NCBI RefSeq assembly: GCF_047495875.1
Contig: NC_092470.1
Location: 15,971,001-16,035,000, forward strand
Origin: Pithys albifrons albifrons
Taxonomy: Eukaryota; Chordata; Aves; Passeriformes; Thamnophilidae
Length of the DNA stretch: 64,000 nucleotides
Direction of reading: 5' to 3'
The notes beneath the pieces were generated by a model. The model was not told where the DNA came from, searched no databases, and saw only the letters and a program-made list of their open reading frames with translations. Positions 48,694 through 59,334 of this stretch are shown here, piece by piece. A program made the position numbers and the translations under genes. Positions within the stretch are counted from its first letter, which is position 1, and every line of letters starts with the position of its first letter.

Positions 48694-49056
48694 AAACACA
48701 GACAAATAAATAAGTGAGGTACTAATGCTAATGATCTATAGCTACCCTAATTAGGGTTAATAATTTTACAAGATATATAAAACTCAATTAAGATATATAA
48801 AAATTTACCCTGGGGTTCTTGGATACATTGATGTTACTCCTGAGTTGCACTCCTAGAGAAGAAGAAGTAATTTTTATAACACCTTTTCAGATTTTATAGA
48901 ACCCTACTGGTTTCCTCCCTCTTAAACACTTTAAAATTTTCTAACATAAAGTGTTCTTTGGAAGGCTGAGAGTATTCAGGAGGGAGGCGGTGGTGAAGCA
49001 GCCAAAGGTGTGTGATAAATTAATGTAATTACTCAGCTTTTCACTGTAGCTCAGAG

Positions 49057-49078
49057 ACTGCACACTACAGTGTGCAGT
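49057..49078. repeat. Inverted repeat, 10-bp arms, 2-base centre
   Basis: ACTGCACACT and AGTGTGCAGT flank 'ac'. A further direct 'gcacacta' copy follows about 23 bases downstream. Confidence 0.93.
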
Positions 49079-49666
49079 GGATGCACACTAATGTAGAAAT
49101 AATGGTAATATATCATCATTATGAATAGAGATGGACACATGAACACCATCTGAGAGCCACACTATTTCTAGATACGTTGTCTTGCCACATCTGGCTCCAT
49201 GCTAACAGAATGGGGCTTTCATGCTATTTTTACTTCAGACTTTCTTTTCATAGGACTTTTGTTTGACTTCCTACTGCCCCTTCCTCCTCCTCTTTGCTTC
49301 TGACTGCACTCCACATGCTCTTGGTCATGAACATACAAACTCACATCAGTAGGCCAGTCATAGGAGGAGAGAAAATCTAAACTTTTTATTTTGTCAGGCT
49401 GCTCAGTCCAACAGTTCCTCCTGGCTGAAGGACTTGTTTTGGTTATTTCAATCTGCTGAAATTGCTGCAAAAATAACCTTCCAGACTTGCTCTGGCACTG
49501 TCTTTGGACCTTCACTGCAGAGCAAACCTTTCAATCACAGCAAAATTGTTTTCCTTTAAAGTCTCGTGTGCCTCGGCACATTCAATTCATTCCCTCACCC
49601 CAGTCTTACTCCCTTAACTCCCATCCGCTGATCTTCTGTTGAAGTTTGGAATAACAGCTATTTCTT
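49079..49666. other. No recognised feature
   Basis: A 98-codon minus frame (49219-49515) is highly basic and polar but matches nothing I know. Confidence 0.57.
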
Positions 49667-49840
49667 AGAGTCACATAATCATTTAGGTTGGAAAAGACCT
49701 CTGAGATCATCGAGTCCAACCTTTGACTGATTACCAGCTTGTCAACTGGACCATGGCATTAAGCACCATGTACAGTTATTTCCTGAACACTTTCAGGGAT
49801 GGTGATGATTTGTTTCACTTTGGGCCAGTTACCCAAGTTT
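49667..49840 (-). mobile_element. CR1 LINE 3'-end fragment
   Basis: The sequence starts with the reverse-complemented octamer tail and terminus ('cacataatcatttagg', 'ttggaaaagacctctgagat', 'catcgagtccaacc'). It continues with 'ggcattaagcaccatgtaca' and 'cactttcagggatggtgat', then 'tgggccagttacccaa', all matching the CR1 3' UTR in order. The terminal 60 bases are the best preserved. An 82-codon frame overlapping it on the plus strand is an accident of CR1 sequence. Confidence 0.92.
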
Positions 49841-51527
49841 GGAAAGGACAATTTAAAGTGAGATGTGCCATTCTCCAGGAGCAGAGGAGTGGCAGTGGTT
49901 TCCATTGTTCATCTGTGTCTTTTCACAAATGTTCACTGTGCAAGAGGTGGTTAGTAGAGAGAGCTCAGTGAGATGATCTTTACTACTCTACTGCAGAGTT
50001 TTGTTCTACTTTCCAGTTGTACAAATCCTGCATAGTCCATATTCAGGAGGGTGTAAAATGCTGTTCAAAATCATCTTTTTAGCTTTTCTCCTGTACTTCA
50101 CAGCAATGCCATCACAGCATCACACTCCTAAGAGGTTCGGTAAAGACACTTACCCATCTTAAGACATTTCTAGGGAGAAGTCTTCAGTCTTTGTACTTAT
50201 GCCACACTAATATGAGAAAATTAGTGTTCTTTACTCCAAGAGTGAAAGCTTTAGAAAATGTTTTTAATAGACTTTTGTCTTACTGACTGGCTTGCCCTGT
50301 GGTGCAGCAATAAGGAGTTATGAGCAACTTGCCAATGAAATATTTTGCTTTGAACCTCTGATTCAATATATAATCATGAGTCCATCTGCAGTGGACAATT
50401 TTAATATCCCTTGATCTGCAATAATAACTTTAATTAAAGCCAAAATGAAGTTTCTACTGCTTATTTCAGATTTTTGTTTTTTCTCAAAGCAGCTTCGTGT
50501 AAATGTTCTTATGAAATATTATGAGCCTGAATGATTTCAGATGAGAATACCAAGCCAAAATTGGAGTTTTTCTGAAAATATTCTAAACAAAATGCAGAAC
50601 CAAATGTTTTTTTTTTTCTGGCATAGCCAATATTTTGAGTAATTTATTCAGCAGCTACTTTGTAAGTTGTTTTGAGGTAAATATTCCTGTCCAAAAGGAA
50701 AGCCATAGGGCAAAAATATCAGTGAATAATGGATGGAACATGCTATAGCACAGTGCCCAGCCATGCTTACATATGGTCTCTTGCAAAAATAATGGGCACT
50801 GCTCTGCTTTATACCTTAGTGTCTTCAATAAGCACATTCAGGTAGCAACTCAGTGAAAGTCCTGTAACATCTGGGTAGCCCATTTGTCTACTGTTGTTTC
50901 TTCTCCCTTGTGTTTTTATGCACTCTAACTAATGGGGACATTGCAAATACTCAAACCTTGGAAGTAAATCTTTTTCCTTTGGAATTAAAATAAACACCAT
51001 TCAGTTACAACAGCTTTAACTTTTGTTCCCTCTTGTTTTGTCTTTTGCTTAAAACAATAATAATAATAAAAACCATTCTGTCTTGGTTAGGCATTTCCCG
51101 AGTCAGTAGTAAACTAAACACAGAAATTGTTTTCTAATGGCTGCCATAGTTATTAGAAACACAGAGATGTCCCCGTTCTAGGGGCATCTAGAATAGGGTC
51201 ATATACACAAAATGTGCTCAGTTAAATGGATTTTGCCTTTAGAGTACCCCAGGCTGATTGGAGCACACACACTAGACATGACTGTAGAGACATATTTATA
51301 ACTTGATCAGTGATAAAACTGTAACTGCAGTTCTGAATTAGTTTTCCAATTTATCAGGTTCATTCAGCTGGGTAGTTCAAGGACCATCTAGGCTTTGATG
51401 GTTGTGCAGGTTACAGAAGGTGAGAGCTGCATCAGTACTGCCAATGTCTGCTTTTGTGTGCACCCCACATCCTGATATCTTGGTTAGGATTCACTGGTTA
51501 GCAATTATTTGAGACAGACTGATCTAT

Positions 51528-51547
51528 GCTTTGCTTTGCTTTGCTTT
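51528..51547. repeat. (GCTTT)4 microsatellite
   Basis: Four exact GCTTT units. Confidence 0.95.
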
Positions 51548-52590
51548 ACATTTGCAGTAAAATTAAATCAAATTTTTGTTGCAGGTCAAGTTGTTACATT
51601 ACCACTTTGAGTCACTGTGGTGCTGAGGTGCAGTAATGCTCTGTGGTGGCCAGAAGGACTAATGTATTCATGGGATCATTCAAACAAACATACAAATTAT
51701 AAGGAAGTCCAGCAGCTGGAAGAGACATGTTTTCCAAATTCACGTTTCATTGTGCCTCCATACAGACTGAATGATTGCAAGAGATTTGCTTTTTAATGTA
51801 GGACAGGTTGATTGGCATAAAATGGAATGTACACTTAGAAAAAGAAACACCATCTTGATGTTATATTGACTTTATATAAGTGACTTTTCAAACAAGTGAT
51901 TGTTTCTTTGTGATTCTATAAGATGATAAGTACTTGCAGTATAAAGAGACTGGACACAGTGTCCAAAGAAGTCCTGCCCATTGTTTTTATCACCTTTATG
52001 TATTTGAATAGGAAAAGTATCTCTTTAAATTTTGAGTAAAAGTTGAGTTCAGCTCCTTTATTCAAATCTATCCCAAACAGAGGGAGCATAACCATTGCAT
52101 ACTGAACCCACTGGAAGTGTACTGGAGGAATTTGCTTTCTTTTATTCTCTGTAAAGATTCCTAAGCTGTAATATGTGAATAGGATAATTTGTTTAAAATT
52201 CACTTTCTTCCTTCTCTTTATATTGCCTTTGGCAATGTTAAGCCTTCAAAGACAGCTACAGTTTCTTAACAGTTTTTCTGACAGTCTGCACTACTGAAGG
52301 GAGACTTCAATGGAGCTCACTAGCATCATGTGATACCCAAATATGATACCCTGTGCAGGTGTTTGATTAATTTTTAGCTTCCTTGGATACCTCAGGAAAA
52401 GTGTATGTATTGGAAAGATGCAGGTATTTTTCATTTAAGTATTTACTTTTTCCATTGTGACCTCATCTGCTCTACTGAGATAAATAGGAAGAGGGTAAAT
52501 GGACATCTTAAATCTAGACAGTGAATTTCATGTCAGTCAAAACAAGATTTTAGGTTTTTTTCCACAGCACCAAGGATTAGAATCATTACA

Positions 52591-52657
52591 GCCACCACCC
52601 AAAAAAAAAACCCCAACCAAAAAAACCCAACCCAAAATCGCCACCAAACCCCTAAAC
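52591..52657. repeat. A/C-rich low-complexity tract
   Basis: Plus strand 'ccaccacccaaaaaaaaaac' then 'cccaaccaaaaaaaccc' and 'aacccaaaatcgccaccaaa'. Composition is like the tracts at 6360 and 60411. Confidence 0.85.
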
Positions 52658-54174
52658 TTTTATTAAAGAAACCATTTCACCAAAAACTGGAAGAAAATGA
52701 GTTTTGCAGATCAAACTGCTTTATAGCTATTATGAGATTTGTTTAATTTAAAGGAGGATCTTGAAGCTGAATCTCCTGTCTCAAATACAATAATAATGTG
52801 GCATCAGCCCTTTTTTTTCAAATTCCCTCAGTGTGGCTCTTTCAGTTTGCTGATCTCACCCACCAAGAAAGTCCATTACTCTGGCTTCTCCCTCTCCCCT
52901 GAAAGTTTTCATGAGAATTGTTGAAAGCTTTCATTTTTGTTCCACTGTGGAATGAAAATCAAGTGTCAAAATCATGACAGCTGGGGCTTTGGGGTTGTCT
53001 TTTCCCTTTAATGGAATGAGATTGCTGGTTTTAATCTGCTTCCCCATACTGAAATGAGTCCTGTATTCAAATTGGCACTACTGAGAAGAAGACAACTGTA
53101 GTTTGATATTAGTTCCCTGGGACCTGCAACCTACCTGGCAAGGAAATATCGTCAGGTAGGTTTTACCTCATTTAAATGCCATTATTCCAAGGATTTTCCC
53201 TATCAATATACCCTGAAGTGGGAGAGACACCACAGAGAATGGAAAGATGGATGGCAGGCTTGGATGAATGCCCTGGTTAGATTCTCTATATTAGACTGTC
53301 ATGCTTTTCCTGGCCCAGATGCTAACATCTAACACATTTTTAATACTATTGCCTGTTGAGATCCTATTAGAAAATGATTGAGAGTCTGGAAAGTTAGGGA
53401 GGGAAAAAAAGTTAATTCCCTAGAAATAATACAGTCATTATGTGTATATACAATTCAATATGTAACTTGGGGGTTTTATGGCCTCTCTACCATCCTGCGC
53501 ACCAGCTTTTTAAAATTGCAGTCACATTCATTATAAAGTAAATGCCTAATGCAAGTGATTCTCAAAACAGTTTGTGATTAAAATTCCAATTGGAAATAAA
53601 AGTAATGACCCACAATAGCTCATTAGTGGCTTTGCAAATGTTCATTATTTCCTTTGTCTTTCTCCTGGTTTTCTCCCCTTACAAAAAGACAGGGGAGTTT
53701 AAAGGTTTAGACTACCTTTAGAGCTATCCATCTCTAATGACCCATGAAAATGAACATTCGATTCCTGAATGAGGAAATCATCATTCCCTGGTGTTTTTGA
53801 GGGGATAAGTGTGTTCATTTAGCAATTCGTAAGGAAGCTAGATATTCCAGATGATTTAAAAAAATTGTTTTATATTTATACCTAGGGGAATTTTAAAAAT
53901 TATTCTAAAATATCAAAAGAAACACAGAGAAGGCCAAGCAATCCATGAAAAGATGGATACGGACAATTAGGATTTTGAATTCAAGTTGTTTTTAATGATA
54001 CCCTTGGTGCTGCTGTACTACCAAAGGTTTATCTGGCTCCCCATTGCTTGGATATGCACAAGGAGAGAGAATTCTGGAATTCTAAGGAAAGGGTAGCTGC
54101 CCTTTCTGTGCCCTGTGCCAGCTTTCCCCTGCAGCTCTCCTGCCTAAGCACTGGTGGTACCTGGGGGTTGGTTT

Positions 54175-54950
54175 CGCAGAATCCCAGAATATGGTGAGTT
54201 GGAAGGGACCCACAAGGATCCTCGAGACCAACCCTTAGCTCTGCACAGGACCATCTCCAAGAGTCACAAGATGTGCCCCAGAGTATCATCCAAATGCTTC
54301 CTGAGCTCTGTCAACCTTGGTGCTGTGACCACTGCCCTGGAGCCTGTTGAGTGCCCAGCCACCCTCTGGGGGAAGAACCTTTTCTAATGTCCAGCCTAAA
54401 CCTTCCTTGACACAACTTCAGGCCATTACCTTGGGTCCTATCGATGGTCACCACAGAGCAGAGATCAGTGCCTGGACCTCCTCATCCCCTCATAAGGAAG
54501 TTGAACCTGCAATGAGGTCTTCCTTCAGTCTTCTCTCCTCCAGCTGAACACACCAAGTGCCCTCAGCTGCTGCTCCTACAGGTTCAAGGCCCTTCACCAT
54601 CTTCATTGCCCTTCTTTGGACACTCCCTAATGGCTTAATATCTTTCTTATATTGAGGTGCCCAAAACTGCTACAATATTGCAAGTGAGGCTGCCCCAGTG
54701 CAGAGCAGAGCAAGACAATCCTCTCCCTCCCCTGGCCAGTGATGCTGTGCCTGATGACCCCCAGGACACGGTTGGCTCTCCTGTCTGCCAGGGCACTGCT
54801 GACTCGTATTCAGCTTTCTGTCAACTAGGACCCTCCCCAGGGCCTTTCCCAGCACTGCTTGCCAGCATCTCATTCCCCAGTCTGTCTGTACATCCGGAGA
54901 TGCCCCATCCCAGGTGCAGAATCTGGCATTTTCTTCAACACAGCTCATCT
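54175..54950 (-). mobile_element. CR1 LINE, longest copy, with RT C-terminal coding remnant
   Basis: The plus strand starts with the reverse complement of a CR1 3' end ('cagaatcccagaatatgg', 'gttggaagggaccc', 'gaccaaccctt') and runs about 775 bases into coding sequence. The minus strand of 54670-55011 is open for 113 codons and contains 'VLVDRKLNTSQQC', which closely resembles the conserved 'GVLVDEKLNMSQQC' of CR1 reverse-transcriptase C-termini; an upstream 'ARFCTWDG' corresponds to the 'KVLHLG' stretch. The polymerase domain itself is not included, so the copy is dead. The edge near 54950 is where resemblance fades. Confidence 0.93.
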
Positions 54951-57739
54951 CCACTGGCTTCTCTGTTGAAGACTTAGCATCTGCCATGCAGATCCTTGGG
55001 GAAAATGACACAGGAGAGAGGCAACATTAGGTTGCAGTGAGATTTCGTGTTGTCTACTCCCATGAGCAGGATTTAAATGGAATGGTGTTATCCTTAATAA
55101 TAGACTCACCCTTGAAAATATGCTGCCTTGTTCACTTGGCTCTCTCATTGCCTTGAAGTCCTCAGTCCCTCAGCACCACTCCCTGTTTGTCTCCTTTATG
55201 GTGCCTCATGTGGCAGCATTTGCTGCTGCTCTGGAAATGCTGAAGTGCTCTTTGCCCCAAAATTCTTGAAACAAAAATTCTGTGGGATTAAATCTGCATC
55301 CTGCATGGCTCAAGCATGCTCTGCTGTAGTGTGCGCTCAGAGGAAAAAAATGAGGGGAAAGAAAAATCTCAGTTTTTCTCTACCCCAGTGATTTTTTCTC
55401 CTCATTAGCAATCAAGACTTGGAGACTGTCAGTTTGTTGCTGATTGCTGGTAAGGGCAGCCCTTAAAACAAACCTCTTTGGAATATAAAATAACAGATTT
55501 CTTGCTTGTAGAAGTCTCTCATAAGTGCTTACCAGAAGTTAAGTTTCAGTGACCTCTTTCTATGTATGCGAAGGGATTACTTTGTCAACATATGCATGAA
55601 ACAAAACCTGGTAATGTGCTTAAAACCATTACCTATTGTTGGATTTTGGGTTATTCAGTACAGTCTTTAGATTACACCCAATAATTCTGTAAAAATTGAT
55701 TTTTCCATCCTAAGTTCAATTCACTTTTATTGCATTGCTTCAAGCAGGTTCCTCCTCCAAAGCACAGTGCTCCTCTGTGAGCCACTAGCACCAATGCTGG
55801 TCCCTGGTTTGCTGATGTTTTCATTAGGTCATCTAAGAATTAGGTTTGACTGGACAAACTAGCTCATTTGACCTGTGTTGCATTGGTTTTAGAAAGAAAC
55901 AAGTTAGGAATGTTCTTTCTCAATTCTCTGATCTACTTCTTGCCTAAACTCTGAGACCACTTCTCTCTCACTGGTGAGACTTGCTGGAGGCATCTTCTTC
56001 CTGGAAGGTGGCTGCTCTCAGTCTGTTCTTACCCCTCAACAGAGAGAAACAAAAGGTCAACCCTCAGTTTCTCATAACTTGCATGCACATCAGTTGTTTT
56101 CTTTTTCAGTTTCTTTTGCTCTGTTTTTCAGATCTACTTAACACACCCATTGACTGCTTCCTCCTCATTTGGTGTGTACTCTGGTGTGTCAGTTGTTTAG
56201 GTTTGCCCACCAGGTTGGTGTCAGATGTGATACTAACCACCTTTTCAAATTTCTACTTTAAAACAATATCATTCTCAATTTGTTCACTATAAACTGACTA
56301 CACAGTACCACCTGCTGATGGACCAGCATCACAAACCTGGCTTTTATTACTGGTTGGGGTTTTTTTTCAAAGGCAGAGTTGCTGTGACAGCCTTGCCTTC
56401 TTGGGAAGGGGCCCTATGTAAGAAGCAGGAATGCTCTTGTGTTCGTGCAATGCCATATACTGTGTCATCTGCTACCACTTAACAAAATGATAATGTTGTG
56501 TCAGAAGGAGACTTGTGCCTTAGAAGAAAGAGTGAATACTCTCCCTTTTCTCAGAGCCTAAAAGGGCAGAAAAAAATATAGAGCATAAGCCAGCAGGCCT
56601 AAGGCTATTCTGATTTACATCAGGATATGTATAGGCCCTATAAAAAGCCCAGGAATCATCTACATTTACTTCAGGAATGAAGTATCTGAATATCAAAGTC
56701 ATTATACTTTATTCGTCTTCATTAACGTGAGAGCTGATCTTGGTCTTATCTGTTATTTCAAAAGCTTTTACTACTAAGACACCAAACCCCTTGTCCTCCT
56801 CACAATTCCAGAAATAAATGTGTACAGTTTCAAGTTAGGGAGCAGGCTTGCCCTTATGACCAATCCAGTGAAATATTGATTATAGTTTTCCAATTGTTCA
56901 TTCTGATTCCGTTGCTCACCCCAGAACATTCCTGCAACTTTTGGCCCAATAAAAGTTTGCAGAATTGTCCCTTCCTAGGGAACAAACTCAGTGTAACCAC
57001 AGCCAGATAACTGTCAAAGAGAAACAGAGCAAAGCCAAGAAAAAGAGACGACAGAGCCAGAACTTGATATTTTGCAAATCCACATTCTGATCTCCTTCAA
57101 TTATCTATCGGGTGATTAAGAACAGTCTATCCTATGGCCGACACTGCCACTTTCAAGAGCATTCTTTCTCCCCAGTTTGCATCGTTTTCTCTCTCTTTTT
57201 TCCTCTTCTGTTTTTCTTCTTTTAAGATGTGAAATACCCTGATGCATGGGTTTTGGTTTCGGAAGGCTTGCTTTTTTCTTTTCATTTCATCAAGACAGAG
57301 TTCCATTTGTTCAGCATCTGCACAGGGCAACATCTGGAGCCCCAGGAAATTCAGCTGCTCTGTGTATGACGCTTAAATGAAATTACTTTTTCATGCACTT
57401 CAGAAGAGTATCAAGAGCATCTCTCTGACCAAACAGGGCCTTTTGTTCTCCTCCAGCAAGTGTTTCTCATTAAAAATGTCATCTCCCTAACAAATTGCTC
57501 CTTTGCCTTTGCAGCTGGGGTTATTGTTTTCATGGTTTTGTACTTGTGTGATTCTCTAAGGGAGCAGAAAGCTAGGAGAGGCAGGGTTTGGTTTCCTCTC
57601 TTTGCCCTATGTCCCATGCTTTGATTTCCCACTTTTGGGGTGCACTTTCATATATTTACCTTTTTACCCTCTTGGCATAGCACTTGGGCTGCCTATGGGA
57701 GGCCATTGGCAGCAACATGTGTGACTGTCCCATCTCTGT
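54951..57739. other. No recognised gene
   Basis: A 103-codon plus frame (55981-56292) is hydrophobic and Cys/Phe/Leu-rich but lacks a family match. The 'ccaataaaagtttgcag' near 56948 recalls an LTR polyA region, with no paired LTR or internal sequence. Confidence 0.55.
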
Positions 57740-57868
57740 TCATGGGAACTGTCCCATGGGGCTCTGGGCAACCTGGTCTTGTGCAACGTGTCCTTGTCCA
57801 TGGCAGGGGGATTGAAACGAGATGATCTTTAAAGTCTCTTCCAACATAAAACATTCTATGATTCTATC
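57740..57868 (+). mobile_element. CR1 LINE 3'-end fragment
   Basis: The stretch 'gggctctgggcaacctggtc', 'gtccttgtccatggcagggg', 'gatgatctttaaagtctctt' and 'ccaacataaaacattctatg' followed by 'attctat' matches the last ~125 bases of a CR1 element in forward orientation, including the octamer tail. It is well preserved, so it belongs to a younger subfamily than the copy at 36779. No coding sequence is included. Confidence 0.92.
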
Positions 57869-59314
57869 TCCTGGGGCTGTTTTGCTTGCACAGGGATGGA
57901 AGGTGAGAGCAAGGCAAAAGCAAAGTGATAGATATCCACTTAAAGGTGAAATATAAAGGATTGGTTTTAAATGAGACAAATATGTTTCTTTTGTAAGAAA
58001 CACAAATTTTGTTAATTTTTCCAAGTGTTCTTCCCAGATGGAGTATGTGAGGCTGTTGGGTCTGTGAGAAAACCTAAATTAGCTTTAGGGATTTAGGAAG
58101 ACTGCTATGACTTTTCATGAAAAGTCTGGCAGGAAATAAAACTAGAGTTTAAGAGAAGAAGCTGGAGGAGTTCAAAGGGAGACAGAGTCAGTCTGTACCT
58201 ACTGCACCAAGCTGTAATAGTGCAGAGTACATGAAGTCCCTTACAATAGTGAGGAACACTGTGATGAACCTCATTCAGCAGCATAGAACTGAAGGGCCTA
58301 TATAATTTCAATGAAAAACTGCTTAGAGTATGTCAAAATGTCAAAAACTATTTTCCAGGGAGGACATTATTTAAACCCCAGACATAAAAACGTCAATTTT
58401 TTTCTCATTTCTGACTTTTCAACCAAGATTTCCTTCTTTCTGCATTTTGAAAAGCCTTCCCCCTCACCCTCCATTGAGGAGAGAAGGATGCCAAAAAATT
58501 AAACTAACAGATTATTTCAGATTGGAAGAGACCTATAGAAGTCTGGTCAGGTTTGAAGTCTAATTTAAATGGCAAGTTATAAATAATCTAGAAGCTCCAT
58601 CTTACTGGCATAAGTATTCCCTGCACGGTAACATACCATCTGCTTAACCTGAGATCTCTTACTCCTTAATAATTTCACTGACCATATAAACTTGCTGGGT
58701 AATAAATTTGCACAGGCTTATTGCCCACTTTCACAGTTCTAGTGCTGGACCCACAGTGTTCGCAGTTTTTCTTAGTGTTGATTTCCTGAGTCATGTATTT
58801 TCCTGAGAATGCAGGTTTTCAGTTTTTCAAGTGGCAGGAGCTACAGAGAAATGTTGAAAGGCTCATGTGTAAAGAGTCATAAATGAGAATGTAAGAACCA
58901 TTCCTTAATGTATATAATTCTTCACAAATCTTATTGTTATTTAGATGTTCTGATGTTTAGAGCTTCAGCTTGTAATTCCAATTTCTCTTTCATTTAAATA
59001 AAGGATAGAAATAGTTACAAACACTATTTCTTTTTTGTCAGTTGTTTCTTAATGGGATGGTTTTCTAGGTTTGTTTCTCTATTTCACCTGGGACACAACC
59101 AGCCATTTAGTTCACAAACCACAACAGTTACCTTGGTTGTCTCAGGCACAACTGATTTTAACGTATTACCTCTCCTCCTCCCACTTCCAAGCAATGAAAA
59201 CTGTTCCTCTGTGTTAAATATAGCACCAGGCAGCCTTCCTGTGAGGCAGCTCCATTTCAGGCTGCAGCAGAAACATTGGGCACCACACTGTGGAAAATAA
59301 GTATGTAGCAGTTG
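57869..59314. other. No recognised gene
   Basis: Unique sequence apart from the doubtful CR1 remnant at 58507. Confidence 0.58.
58507..58556 (-). mobile_element. Possible degraded CR1 3' remnant
   Basis: The run 'gattatttcagattggaaga' followed by 'gacctatagaagtctgg' resembles the reverse-complemented CR1 terminus ('aatcatttaggttggaagag acctctagagatcatc'). Only about 45 bases are similar and no further CR1 sequence follows. It could be an old CR1 end or a chance match. Confidence 0.4.
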
Positions 59315-59334
59315 TAAATATACATGTATATTTA
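59315..59334. repeat. Perfect 20-bp AT-rich palindrome
   Basis: TAAATATACA-TGTATATTTA is a gapless palindrome, followed by a short TA-rich run to about 59342. AT-rich composition makes it less surprising than the 48674 palindrome. Confidence 0.94.

Larger units (their letters stand above)
49841..54174. other. No recognised gene
   Basis: AT-rich unique sequence with the GCTTT repeat at 51528 and the A/C tract at 52591; frames all below 100 codons. Confidence 0.6.

Noticed and set aside
56900..57020. 'ccaataaaagtttgcag' resembling an LTR polyA/R region
   Set aside because: No second LTR, primer-binding site, terminal repeats or internal retroviral sequence seen.
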